From Aquibium carbonis (GTDB lineage Bacteria; Pseudomonadota; Alphaproteobacteria; Rhizobiales; Rhizobiaceae), in NCBI RefSeq assembly GCF_003970795.1, contig NZ_RWKW01000013.1, positions 1-34,035 of the forward strand: a DNA stretch of 34,035 bases. Reading direction: 5' to 3'. This document shows, piece after piece, positions 7,860-16,260 of the stretch; position 1 is the first letter of the stretch; each line of letters begins with the position of its first letter. The position numbers and the translations under genes are program-made. The notes beneath the pieces are model-generated. The model was not told the DNA's origin. It saw nothing but the letters and a program-made list of their open reading frames with translations, and searched no databases.

Positions 7860-9914
7860 CTACCTCAACACCGCCTGAATGTTGCCCCCGTCCACCGTCG
7901 TGACGTCACCCGTCGTCCGCTCCGCCAGCGCATGGTTGAGGAAGGCCTGCGCCACGTGCTCGGCAGTGACTTCCTGGCCGAGAAGATTGCCCGACATGTA
8001 GTCCTTCTGCGACAGGCCCCGCGCCTTCGAGCGGCTGGCGATCATCTCGTCGGTGAGCAGGCCCGAGCGGATTCGATCGGCATTGACGGCATTGGAGCGA
8101 ACGCCGATCGCGCCATACTCCAGAGCGTATTGCCGCGACAGGAACAGGGTCGCGGCCTTGGGAAGCCCGTAGGCGCCGAACTTGGGACCCGGGTTGACCG
8201 CCTGCTTCGAGGTGTTGAACAGCAGGCAGCCGCCGGTGCCCTGGAGCTTGAACAGGCGCACTGCGTTTTGCGCCACCGTCTGGTGCGCGAAGAAGTTGAG
8301 CTCGAAGCTCTTGCGCAGCAGCGCGTCGTCGAGTTCGCCGATGCCGCCTTCCCAGGCTGCGCCAGCATTCGAGACGACGATGTCCACGCCGCCGAACACC
8401 TCGACCGCCCGATCGAAGGCCGCGCGCACATCCTCGGCCCGGGTGACGTCGCCGCCCACGCCGATCGCGCCGTTTCCGGCCGAAGCGGCAACCTCTCCGG
8501 CCCGCGCCTCGTCGAGATCGAACACCACCACATGGGCGCCTTCGCGGGCGAACAGCTTCGCCGTTGCGGCCCCGATGGCGCCGGCCCCGCCGGTGACCAG
8601 CATCACCTGGCCGGTGAGCGGCTTTGGCTTGTTGGCGGCGAGCTTGGCCTGTTCGAGCGACCAGTATTCGAGCTCGAACAGGTCCGACTTGGCCAGCGGG
8701 CGGAAATCGCCGATGGCGGCCGCGCCCTTCACGGCCTCCATCCACATTTCACCGACGTCCGACGCAATCCTGGCGTCCTTGAGCGTGCGGCCATGGCCGA
8801 ACATGCCGAGCCCCGGAACGAGCGTCAGTCTCGGCATCGGGTCGAGCATGGTGCGCTTGACGTCGTCTCGCGCGTCGTTGGTGTCGAAATAGGTCCGATA
8901 TTCGTCCGCATAGGCTGCGACATGCTCGCGGATCGTCGCCGCGTAGCTGTCCAGATCGCCCTCCGGCGCCGGCAGCACCATAGGGCCCGTCTTGATGCGG
9001 ATCGACAGGTCGGGCGTCGACACGCCGGCCGCCGCCCATGTGCCGAGAGCCGCGGCGTTGACGAATTCGAGGATGGCCGGCGAGGTACGGAAGTCGCCGA
9101 CCATGCGGTCGAAGCGGCCTTCTCCCAGGCTGGCCGCAACGGCCCCGCGCAGCAGCGGCGCGATCTCCGCCGGCGTCGCCAGCTTTTCCGGCAGCGTCGC
9201 CGGCACGAGCGGATCGCGGCCGCTCCCGGCAACGTAATCCTCCGCGACGGTAACCCAGTGGATCATGCGGTCATAGGCTTCCTTCGCCGTCTCGGCGAAG
9301 GTGAAGATGCCGTGCTTGTCGAGGATCAGCCCTTCGACGGACGGGTCCTTTTCATAGATTTCCGCTGCCGCCTTGGCGAGGTCGAAGCCCGGCTTGATGT
9401 AGGGGACGTAGCCCATTTTCGCGCCGAACACCTTCTCGCAGAGCGCCTTGGAGTCCTCGCCCTGGTCGACGATGGCGAGGATCGCGGTGGAGTGCGTGTG
9501 GTCGACGAACTTGTGCGGCAGGAAGGCGTGCAGCAGCGTCTCCACCGATGGGTTGGGCGAGGAAGGGTTGATCAGGTTGGCCCGCTGCAAGGCCACCATG
9601 TCCTCGTCGGAAAGGCTCTCCAAGGCACGCGCCTTTAGAAGCGCGCCGAGCTTGACCGCGGGCAGTCCCTCCGGCTCGATCACGGCCATGTCCCAGCCGC
9701 TGCCCTTGACGCACAGGACCTCCCAGCGGTCGCCGACGAGATCGGTCACCGTGGACTTGACCGAGGTGTTGCCGCCGCCATGCAATACGAGGCGTGGCTC
9801 GCCGCCGAGCAGACGCGTGGTGTAAACCCGCAGCGCCAGCTCGCGATCGACGCCCTTGCGAGCATACTGCGCCACCAGGGCTTCGGCGTCCGTGTCGTTC
9901 CAGAGGTTTTTCAT
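7860..9914 (-). CDS. Class II aldolase / short-chain dehydrogenase fusion (RhaD-like)
   Basis: This 684-residue bifunctional enzyme belongs to the rhamnulose-1-phosphate aldolase/alcohol dehydrogenase family. The N-terminal class II aldolase region (about 20-250) shows LHGGGNTSVK, the zinc-ligand motif HTHST and KHGIFTF. The C-terminal SDR (about 435-684) shows TGGAGAIG for NAD(P) binding, SNAGAAWEG, and the catalytic YGLPK (Tyr582, Lys586). In rhamnose loci the aldolase makes DHAP and lactaldehyde and the SDR acts on the aldehyde. Here no rhamnose isomerase or kinase is seen, while MtnK and MtnA are close. A role cleaving methylthioribulose 1-phosphate or 5-deoxyribulose 1-phosphate is therefore more likely (inference). 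It lies downstream of the SorC regulator with a 59-base gap and is probably co-transcribed. Confidence 0.9.
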   Translation of the reverse strand: MKNLWNDTDAEALVAQYARKGVDRELALRVYTTRLLGGEPRLVLHGGGNTSVKSTVTDLVGDRWEVLCVKGSGWDMAVIEPEGLPAVKLGALLKARALESLSDEDMVALQRANLINPSSPNPSVETLLHAFLPHKFVDHTHSTAILAIVDQGEDSKALCEKVFGAKMGYVPYIKPGFDLAKAAAEIYEKDPSVEGLILDKHGIFTFAETAKEAYDRMIHWVTVAEDYVAGSGRDPLVPATLPEKLATPAEIAPLLRGAVAASLGEGRFDRMVGDFRTSPAILEFVNAAALGTWAAAGVSTPDLSIRIKTGPMVLPAPEGDLDSYAATIREHVAAYADEYRTYFDTNDARDDVKRTMLDPMPRLTLVPGLGMFGHGRTLKDARIASDVGEMWMEAVKGAAAIGDFRPLAKSDLFELEYWSLEQAKLAANKPKPLTGQVMLVTGGAGAIGAATAKLFAREGAHVVVFDLDEARAGEVAASAGNGAIGVGGDVTRAEDVRAAFDRAVEVFGGVDIVVSNAGAAWEGGIGELDDALLRKSFELNFFAHQTVAQNAVRLFKLQGTGGCLLFNTSKQAVNPGPKFGAYGLPKAATLFLSRQYALEYGAIGVRSNAVNADRIRSGLLTDEMIASRSKARGLSQKDYMSGNLLGQEVTAEHVAQAFLNHALAERTTGDVTTVDGGNIQAVLR

Positions 9915-9950
9915 CGCTCGTCCGTGTTCTTGCAGGGGAAAGGGTGGGAT

Positions 9951-9967
9951 GCCCGGCTGAGCCGGGC
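9951..9967 (+). repeat. Short GC hairpin between regulator and aldolase
   Basis: GCCCGGCT (9951-9958), one base, AGCCGGGC (9960-9967), followed on the plus strand by gggTTTT. It lies in the 59-base gap between two leftward genes. In their direction no U-run follows, so it is not a standard terminator for the regulator. It could be an mRNA-processing or attenuating structure that sets the regulator/aldolase ratio. Confidence 0.4.
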
Positions 9968-9973
9968 GGGTTT

Positions 9974-10936
9974 TCAGGCCGTATCGGCCGTCTTGCGGGC
10001 CTGCGCCAGAAGCCGGCGCGCCATGTCCGCCGAGAGCACGAGATGCGTGGCGAAATCACCGGCAAGCGCTGCCTGGAGCGGTTCGAGCTTGGCGCTTTCC
10101 TGCACGACCATCATCCGCCGACGGATGCTTTTCAATGAGGCGAAATCGGCCGATATGACACGGCGGTTGTAGCCGCAGTCGAGCAGGCGGCCACTGGCAT
10201 CGATCATCTGGCCGGCGATCACGCCGGCCGCTCCTTCGTCGCGCAGCGCATGGACCTCGGCCGCGGTCATAGCGCCGCATTTCACCACATGGGCGTCATC
10301 GTCGACAACGCCGACGGAAAACAGCGCCAGGTCGCAATCCGACACGCCGGCAAGCTGTTCGCGGATCACCGGCTCCTCCCGCAGCTCGCGTGCCAGGCTT
10401 TCGGTCGACAACACCAGCGGTGCATAGAAATTCAGTCCCCGGGCGTTGAGACGTCGCGCGATCTCCATCGTGCATTGGTCCGGGCGATAGGAATAGGGTG
10501 CGCCGAGATTGCCGCAAAGCTGCACCACGGTCACGTCCTGCAGGTCGGCATAGCTCATCGCGTCGGCGATGGCGTAGACGGTGCGTCCCCAAGCGATGCC
10601 GATCTTCTGGCCGCTGGAAACGAGCGACAGGAACACGCTCGCGGCCACGATAGGGATTTCAGACGTCGATTCCAGCGCGGCGGGATTGTCCTGAACGACC
10701 CAGACACTGTCGAGACCGAAGGCATCTTCCATCTTGCGGGCGAGCACGTCGGCGGCAAAGAGCTGCGTCGAGGTGGAGATGGTGACGATCCCGGTCTCGC
10801 GCGCCTTGCGCAGATACATGGCAACCGATGCGCGCGAAATGTCGAGACGCCGGGCGACCTCGTCCTGGCGCAGGCCGTGCGTGTAATAGAGCCACGCCGC
10901 CTTGTGTATGATCAGGTCGCCTGGGCGGATCGCCAT
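9974..10936 (-). CDS. SorC/DeoR-type sugar-binding transcriptional regulator
   Basis: This 320-residue protein has an N-terminal helix-turn-helix near residues 20-48 (YYTHGLRQDEVARRLDISRA, then SVAMYLRKARETGIV), as in SorC-family regulators. It is followed by the large C-terminal sugar-phosphate-binding domain. Characteristic blocks include FLSLVSSGQKIGIAWGRTVYAIAD, VVQLCGNLGA and the C-terminal GVIAGQMIDASGRLLD. Family members usually repress sugar operons and are released by a phosphorylated sugar. Candidate effectors here are methylthioribose 1-phosphate, the ribulose phosphate or DHAP. ATG 10936 is preceded by GGGAGGTGACGAGCC. It is followed by the aldolase fusion and probably controls the mtnK/ABC palindrome at 3692-3720 (inference). 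Confidence 0.88.
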   Translation of the reverse strand: MAIRPGDLIIHKAAWLYYTHGLRQDEVARRLDISRASVAMYLRKARETGIVTISTSTQLFAADVLARKMEDAFGLDSVWVVQDNPAALESTSEIPIVAASVFLSLVSSGQKIGIAWGRTVYAIADAMSYADLQDVTVVQLCGNLGAPYSYRPDQCTMEIARRLNARGLNFYAPLVLSTESLARELREEPVIREQLAGVSDCDLALFSVGVVDDDAHVVKCGAMTAAEVHALRDEGAAGVIAGQMIDASGRLLDCGYNRRVISADFASLKSIRRRMMVVQESAKLEPLQAALAGDFATHLVLSADMARRLLAQARKTADTA

Positions 10937-10958
10937 GGCTCGTCACCTCCCGCTTAGA

Positions 10959-10988
10959 CATTATTCAAGCGTGGTGACAAAAGTCAAC
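10959..10988 (-). promoter_or_regulatory. Predicted promoter and small inverted repeat upstream of the SorC regulator
   Basis: Minus strand: TTGACT (10987-10982), then ATAATG (10964-10959) after a 17-base spacer. The -35 overlaps an inverted repeat TGAC-aaaa-GTCA (10975-10986), a possible site for autoregulation. The half-sites differ in orientation from those of the 3692-3720 palindrome, so shared recognition is uncertain. Confidence 0.45.
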
Positions 10989-11191
10989 TCAGCCCTGATC
11001 ATGTCGGATGGAGGAGCGGGATCATGCTGGTCACGGCGCGCCTGAGACGTGCCGCTGGCGTGCGTCAGCGCCTTCCCCGTTTCGTGTTCCGGTCGGCAAG
11101 GGTCGCGCGACGACATCGAGGCATGTGCGCCGCTTGCCGGCGGCCTGGCCGATCAAGTCGGGGACGGCCGGTGCCGCCCCCGTTGCCGCGG

Positions 11192-12394
11192 TCAGCGGTC
11201 CTTCGCAGCTCCCACGTCCGGCCGGTCCCAGCTCGCCACGCTGCGTGGCCGGTCGAGCTGAAGCGTCGAGGCAGGCGGGTTCGCGGATGGATGGACGTGG
11301 CGAAAGCCGAGCCAGTTGTTGGGTCGGGCGCGGAGGTAGGGCGGTGGGTAAGGGATGTCCGCTCCGAGTTCGGCCGCCGCGTGAAGCGCCCAGCGTGGAT
11401 TGTCGAGCATGGGCCGCGCCAGCGCGACAAAGTCGGCCGCACCCGACGACACGATCTCCTCGGCCTGCCGTGCCTCCACGATCATGCCCACAGCCATGGC
11501 GGCGAGGCCAGTCTGGTCCTTGATCGCCCTGGCGAACGGCACCTGGTGGCCGGGCGTCGCCGGCGGGATCGCAATGCCGGGCCTGACATTGCCGGACGAC
11601 ATCACGACGTAGTCGAGCCCCTCCGCCTCCAGCGCGCGCGCGAGATCGACGGCGTCGTCGAGCGTCGAGCCCTCCGGCGTCCAGTCGGTCGAGTTCATCC
11701 GGAAGCCGAGTGCCCGGTCGCTGGGCCATGACGCGCGGACGGCCCTGACGATCTCGACGGCGAAGCGGTTGCGGTTTTCGGCCGAGCCGCCCCAGCGGTC
11801 GGTACGCCGGTTGGTGATCGGCGACAGGAAGTTGTGGATCAGGTAGCCATGCGCGCCGTGGAGCTCCGGCAGGTCGAAACCCGCCCGGGCGGCCCGGCGG
11901 GCGCTGTCGGCGAAAGCGTCGATGATGCGCTGGATTCCGGCTTCGTCGAGTTCGTCCGGCACCTGCCAGCCCTCGTCATAGGCAATCGGCGAGGGCGCGA
12001 CCGGCGTCCAGGCGCCTTCCTCGGCGGGCAGCGGCTCGCCGCGCCAGCGCTCGGGAATGGTGCGGGTCGCAGCCTTTCGACCGCAATGGGTGAGCTGGAG
12101 GCCGATTTTTGCCGGAGACAGTTTGCGCAATGCCGCGACGAGGCGGGTGAGCGCGGCTTCCTGGGCATCGTCGTAGAGACCAAGGCAGCCATGCGTGCCG
12201 CGCCCGACCGCTTCGACGGCCGTCGCCTCGAGGATGACGAGGCCCGCACCCGACATCATCAGGCCGCCGAGGTGGACGAGGTGCCAGTCCTGCGCGACGC
12301 CGTCGACGGCGCTGTACTGGCACATCGGCGACACCACCACCCGATTGTCGAGTGCGAGGCCGCCGAGACGGCCTTCGCTGAACAGGACGCTCAT
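11192..12394 (-). CDS. NADH:flavin oxidoreductase, Old Yellow Enzyme family
   Basis: This 400-residue FMN-binding TIM-barrel ene-reductase contains VVSPMCQYSAVDGVAQDWHLVHLGG near the N-terminus (YqjM-like subgroup with the FMN-tuning Cys), LTHCGRK, and ELHGAHGYLIHNFLSP followed by NRRTDRWGGS, the classical family signature. Such enzymes reduce the C=C bond of enones such as cyclohexenone or carvone with NAD(P)H. ATG 12394 was chosen because GGAGGGAGGAACCAG precedes it; an upstream ATG at 12445 has no clear site and adds residues not typical of the family. It diverges from the acyl-CoA ligase with an 18-bp element between them, linking it to the catabolic cluster. Confidence 0.9.
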   Translation of the reverse strand: MSVLFSEGRLGGLALDNRVVVSPMCQYSAVDGVAQDWHLVHLGGLMMSGAGLVILEATAVEAVGRGTHGCLGLYDDAQEAALTRLVAALRKLSPAKIGLQLTHCGRKAATRTIPERWRGEPLPAEEGAWTPVAPSPIAYDEGWQVPDELDEAGIQRIIDAFADSARRAARAGFDLPELHGAHGYLIHNFLSPITNRRTDRWGGSAENRNRFAVEIVRAVRASWPSDRALGFRMNSTDWTPEGSTLDDAVDLARALEAEGLDYVVMSSGNVRPGIAIPPATPGHQVPFARAIKDQTGLAAMAVGMIVEARQAEEIVSSGAADFVALARPMLDNPRWALHAAAELGADIPYPPPYLRARPNNWLGFRHVHPSANPPASTLQLDRPRSVASWDRPDVGAAKDR

Positions 12395-12475
12395 CTGGTT
12401 CCTCCCTCCGGATGCGACATTCCTCTCCACCACGTCGTCGGTCATAACGCAAACCAGCCGGTCCCTCTGCCGCCA

Positions 12476-12493
12476 GTATCACAAGTGTGAAAC
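12476..12493. promoter_or_regulatory. 18-bp palindromic element, copy 1 (OYE / acyl-CoA ligase)
   Basis: GTATCACAAGTGTGAAAC: arms GTATCACA and TGTGAAAC are inverted repeats with one mismatch around AG. It sits 81 bases before the OYE start and 99 bases before the ligase start. Three similar elements occur at 14243, 21720 and 28925; likely operator of the cluster's IclR regulator. Confidence 0.65.
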
Positions 12494-12592
12494 GTTGCTG
12501 CGCATCCGCGTGTCGAATTGACTTGGCTGGTCGTGCCGACGATCTTGCCGCCGCGTCGGTGGAGGCCGGCTCGACACCAGGGAGGAATGCCC

Positions 12593-14224
12593 ATGCTGGG
12601 CTTGATGCAGGACAGGCAACTGTTGATCTCGTCATTGATCGAGCATGCCGCCCGCTATCATCCGGACGTCGAGATCGTCAGCCGCACCTGCGAGGGACCG
12701 ATCGTTCGGACGACCTGGGCCGAGGTCCGTTCGCGGGCGGCAAGGCTCTCCAAGGCATTGCTTCGGATGGGCATCAAGCCGGGTGACAGGGTGGCGACGC
12801 TGGCCTGGAACACCCACCGGCACCTCGAACTCTATTTCGCCGTGTCCGGCATCGGCGCGGTGCTGCACACGGTCAACCCACGGCTGTTCCCAGAGCAGAT
12901 CGACTACATCCTGAATCACGCCGAGAGCCGTGTGCTGTTCTTCGACGTGACCTTCGGCGCGCTCGCGAAGGACCTGCGCGCCAAGCTCGGCAAGGTCGAG
13001 CGCTTCGTTGCGATGACCGATGCCGCGCATCTGACCGACGACCTGATCGGCTGCGAGGCCTATGAGGATCTGGTGGCGACCGAGGACGACGTCTTCGAGT
13101 GGCCGCAGTTCGACGAAAGGACGGCCTCGTCGCTCTGCTACACGTCCGGGACGACCGGCAATCCCAAGGGCGTGCTCTATTCCCACCGCTCCACCGTGCT
13201 GCACTCCTTCACCGCCTGCGCGGCTGACGGGCTGCGCCTGTCGAGCGCCGACAGCGTTCTGCTCGCGGTGCCGCTGTTCCACGTCAATGCCTGGGGTATT
13301 CCCTATGCCGCCGCCATGTGCGGCGCCAAGCTCGTCCTGCCAGGCCCGCAACTCGACGGGCGCAGCCTGTTCGACATCGCTGTGGCCGAGGCCTGCAATT
13401 TCTCGCTCGGCGTACCCACCGTCTGGCTCGGATTCTTCAAGCATGTCGACGACACGCCGGGCATCGATCTTTCGCAGCTGCAGCTCGAACGCGTGGTGAT
13501 CGGCGGTTCCGCCGCGCCGCGTGCCATCATCGAGCGCTTCCAGCGTGACTTCGGCGTCTTCGTCATCCACGCCTGGGGCATGAGCGAGACGAGCCCGCTC
13601 GCTACCATCGGCAACCTCCTGCCGAAGCACCGTACGGCATCTCCCGACGACAAGATCGCTGTCCAGACGAAGCAGGGCCGCGCGATCTATGGCGTGGAAC
13701 TGCGCATCCGCGGCGAGGACGGCGATGCGCTCGCGCATGACGGCGCGGTCGCCGGCGATCTGCTCGTGCGCGGTCCCTGGGTCGCGTCGGGCTATTTCCG
13801 GGGCGAGGGGGGAGACGTCCTCGACGCGGAAGGGTGGTTTGCGACGGGCGACGTCGCCAAGATCGACGCGGATGGTTACGTTCAGCTGACCGACCGCTCG
13901 AAGGACGTGATCAAGTCGGGCGGGGAGTGGATCTCGTCGATCGACCTGGAAAACGCCGCCATGGCCCATCCCGGGGTCGCGGAAGCCGCCGTCATCGGCG
14001 TCCATCATCCGAAGTGGCAGGAACGACCCCTAATGATCGTGGTGCCCAAGGCCGGTCCGGCGCCGACCCGGGAGGAACTCCTTGACTTCCTGGCCGGTCG
14101 TGTCGCGAAATGGTGGCTTCCCGACGATATCGCCTTCGTCGACACCCTGCCGCACACGGCGACGGGCAAGCTGCAAAAAACGAAGCTGCGCGAGCAGTTT
14201 CGCGATCATCGGCTGCCGAGCTAG
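12593..14224 (+). CDS. AMP-forming acyl-CoA synthetase (AlkK-like)
   Basis: This 543-residue adenylate-forming ligase converts a carboxylic acid to its CoA thioester via an acyl-AMP. It shows the P-loop [11 protein letters not shown] (about 183-193), [21 protein letters not shown] (about 414-425), the hinge region [15 protein letters not shown], and C-terminal TGKLQKTKL with the catalytic Lys. The sequence is of the medium-chain/AlkK group rather than acetyl-CoA synthetase. ATG 12593 follows GGGAGGAATGCCC; an ATG at 12587 lies too close to the Shine-Dalgarno sequence, and the ATG at 12518 adds an arginine-rich, unlikely N-terminus. It probably activates the acid produced by earlier oxidation steps for the acyl-CoA dehydrogenases immediately downstream. 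Confidence 0.92.
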   Translation: MLGLMQDRQLLISSLIEHAARYHPDVEIVSRTCEGPIVRTTWAEVRSRAARLSKALLRMGIKPGDRVATLAWNTHRHLELYFAVSGIGAVLHTVNPRLFPEQIDYILNHAESRVLFFDVTFGALAKDLRAKLGKVERFVAMTDAAHLTDDLIGCEAYEDLVATEDDVFEWPQFDERTASSLCYTSGTTGNPKGVLYSHRSTVLHSFTACAADGLRLSSADSVLLAVPLFHVNAWGIPYAAAMCGAKLVLPGPQLDGRSLFDIAVAEACNFSLGVPTVWLGFFKHVDDTPGIDLSQLQLERVVIGGSAAPRAIIERFQRDFGVFVIHAWGMSETSPLATIGNLLPKHRTASPDDKIAVQTKQGRAIYGVELRIRGEDGDALAHDGAVAGDLLVRGPWVASGYFRGEGGDVLDAEGWFATGDVAKIDADGYVQLTDRSKDVIKSGGEWISSIDLENAAMAHPGVAEAAVIGVHHPKWQERPLMIVVPKAGPAPTREELLDFLAGRVAKWWLPDDIAFVDTLPHTATGKLQKTKLREQFRDHRLPS

Positions 14225-14242
14225 GGCGCAGGTGATCTCACG

Positions 14243-14260
14243 ACTTCACATTCATGAAAC
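14243..14260. promoter_or_regulatory. 18-bp palindromic element, copy 2 (acyl-CoA dehydrogenase operon)
   Basis: ACTTCACATTCATGAAAC, 89 bases upstream of the start at 14350. It shares TTCACA, the two-base gap and TGAAAC with the copies at 12476, 21720 and 28925. This is the most degenerate right arm of the four. Confidence 0.55.
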
Positions 14261-14349
14261 GACGCTGCAGCATATTGTTTCATTTGTACGCCGGACAAGC
14301 TTCGCATAGCGTGATTGTCAGACGGTGAAGGCTGCATCGGGGAGGAAAG

Positions 14350-15468
14350 ATGCCGCAATCCATATTCGACGATTCCGAAGGCATGCTCGCCATGCTGCGC
14401 GACAGCGTCGCCACGCTTGCGTCGCGCCAGCCGGGCGCAGCGTCGGTTCGGCAGAAGCGCGCGGCCGGCGCGGACATGGACAAGGTCCTGTGGACCGCGA
14501 TGGCGCAGGCCGGATGGACCGGTATTCTCATTCCCGAGGACCTGGGCGGCGCAGGCCTTTCGCTGACCGAGCAGGCCGTGGTCAGCGAAGCGCTCGGCCG
14601 AGCGCTGATCAGCGAACCGGTCGCCACCGGGGCCGTCTTCGCCTCGATCCTTCTGGCCAGGGCGGACGCATCGGTCGAGCGCGGCCGTCTCGTCGCGGGT
14701 CTCGTCGATGGTAGCCTGATCTTGGCGCCGGCCTGGAAGGATGGCATCGGCCGCAGCGTCTCGGCGCGTGCCGCCGATGGCGGATACATGCTGTCGGGGG
14801 AGAAGCGTCACGTCGACCTTGCAGTCTCGGCGACGGACTTCCTCGTGGTCGCCGCGCTGGACGGAGGTTTCGGCCTGTTCTCCGTGCCTGCCAAGGGCGT
14901 GGGTCTAAGCGTGGAGACCGCCCACGGCGTGGATGGCGCCGCAATCGGCACCGTCCGGTTCGACCAGTGCTGGCTGCCGCAGGCTGCTCTCCTCGCCAGG
15001 GCGTCGAGCGAGGCGGAACTGCTCGATGCGGCGATCACCAGCGCCCGTGTCGCGCTCGCGGCGGAGCTCGCCGGCATCGCCTCGCGGGCCGTCGAGATCA
15101 CGATCGACTACACCAAAGCGCGCGTGCAGTTCGGCAAGCCGATCGCGAGTTTCCAGGTCGTCCAGCATCGCCTCGTCGACATGTGGTCGGACGCCGAGTT
15201 CGCCTGCGCGGCGGTCGTCAACGCAGTCGAAACCCTGGCGGACGGAGACGCGCAGGCCGGTCGCATGGCCGTGCTGGCCGCCAAGGCGCGCGCGGGCGAC
15301 GCGGCCGTTTCGATCTGCCGCCGCGCGGTGCATCTGCACGGCGCCATGGGCTTCACCGATGAATGCGACATCGGGCTCTATCTCAAGCGCGCGATCAGCC
15401 TGAACGCGACGCTCGGCCAGCCCGAGGATCTGCGGCTCGAATTCGTCAATCTGGAACGTGCGGCCTGA
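14350..15468 (+). CDS. Acyl-CoA dehydrogenase, small-subunit type (PimD-like)
   Basis: This 372-residue flavoprotein has an N-terminal helical domain (WTGILIPEDLGGAGLSLTEQ), a middle beta-domain (GGYMLSGEKRHVDLAVSATD), and a C-terminal helical domain with YTKARVQFGKPIASFQVVQH. It also has HLHGAMGFTDECDIGLYLKR, a block typical of the small subunit of pimeloyl-CoA dehydrogenase-like pairs. It would introduce the alpha-beta double bond of an acyl-CoA, probably as a heteromer with the product of 16260-17423. A GGGGAGGAAAG ribosome site precedes ATG 14350. First gene of an operon continuing into the hydratase after 15 bases. Confidence 0.88.
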   Translation: MPQSIFDDSEGMLAMLRDSVATLASRQPGAASVRQKRAAGADMDKVLWTAMAQAGWTGILIPEDLGGAGLSLTEQAVVSEALGRALISEPVATGAVFASILLARADASVERGRLVAGLVDGSLILAPAWKDGIGRSVSARAADGGYMLSGEKRHVDLAVSATDFLVVAALDGGFGLFSVPAKGVGLSVETAHGVDGAAIGTVRFDQCWLPQAALLARASSEAELLDAAITSARVALAAELAGIASRAVEITIDYTKARVQFGKPIASFQVVQHRLVDMWSDAEFACAAVVNAVETLADGDAQAGRMAVLAAKARAGDAAVSICRRAVHLHGAMGFTDECDIGLYLKRAISLNATLGQPEDLRLEFVNLERAA

Positions 15469-15483
15469 GGCCGGGAGGACAAA

Positions 15484-16260
15484 GTGCGCAACAATCTCAT
15501 CAAGGTGACCATCGAGGACCGCATCGCGGTCGTGAAGATGGACAACGCACCGGTCAATGCCTATTCGCGCGACTTCTCCGACGAGATGATCGAGGTGTTC
15601 GACGAACTGAACGACACCCCGGAGGTTCGCTGCATCGTCATTACTGGCCGCGAGAAAATCTTTTCGGCCGGCGCCGACATCAAGAACCGCCAGGCCATCG
15701 GCGACATCAAGGGCGAGACCTATCGCCATCTGCGTCGCACCCGCGAGGTCTCGAACTGCATCATGGAGTGCGGCAAGGCCGTCATCGCCGCCGTCAACGG
15801 GCCGGCGCTCGGGGCCGGCATGGGGCCGATCATCGCCGCCGACATCATCCTGGCCTCCGACAATGCCGTTTTCGGTCTGCCGGAAATCGACATCGGCCTC
15901 ATGGGCGGTGCGCGCCACACGATGTCCCTGTTTCCCAAGTCGCTCGCCCGCCGGATGATCCTCACCGGATACCGCGTGCCGGCCGAGGAGGCCTATCGCC
16001 GCGGCATCATCGAGGCCTGCGTGCCACTGGAAAACCTGATGGACGAGGCCATGAAGATGGCACGCATCATCGCGTCGAAGAGCCCCAAGGCGCTCAGCCT
16101 CGCCAAGCGCGCGATCAACACGGTCGAGAACATGCCGCTGCGCGACGGCTACCGCTTCGAGCAGAACCTGACGGTCGAGATGACGCGCCACGAGGATTCC
16201 AAGGAAGCCATGCGCGCCTTCATCGAGAAGCGCCCGGCGGTGTTCAAGGACGAGATCTGA
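15484..16260 (+). CDS. Enoyl-CoA hydratase/isomerase family protein
   Basis: This 258-residue crotonase-fold protein starts with GTG 15484 (GGGAGGAC upstream). It shows FSAGADIKN, the first oxyanion-hole strand, then NGPALGAGMGPIIAADI and FGLPEIDIGLMGG. The second glutamate of classical hydratases (PE in FGLPE) is present. At the first catalytic Glu position, within GAGMG where rat hydratase has GGGCE, no Glu is visible. It may therefore be an isomerase, hydrolase or lyase of the superfamily, possibly ring-opening, rather than a standard hydratase. It sits between the two acyl-CoA dehydrogenases and its stop overlaps the next start by one base, so all three should be co-translated for the same acyl-CoA. 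Confidence 0.88.
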   Translation: MRNNLIKVTIEDRIAVVKMDNAPVNAYSRDFSDEMIEVFDELNDTPEVRCIVITGREKIFSAGADIKNRQAIGDIKGETYRHLRRTREVSNCIMECGKAVIAAVNGPALGAGMGPIIAADIILASDNAVFGLPEIDIGLMGGARHTMSLFPKSLARRMILTGYRVPAEEAYRRGIIEACVPLENLMDEAMKMARIIASKSPKALSLAKRAINTVENMPLRDGYRFEQNLTVEMTRHEDSKEAMRAFIEKRPAVFKDEI

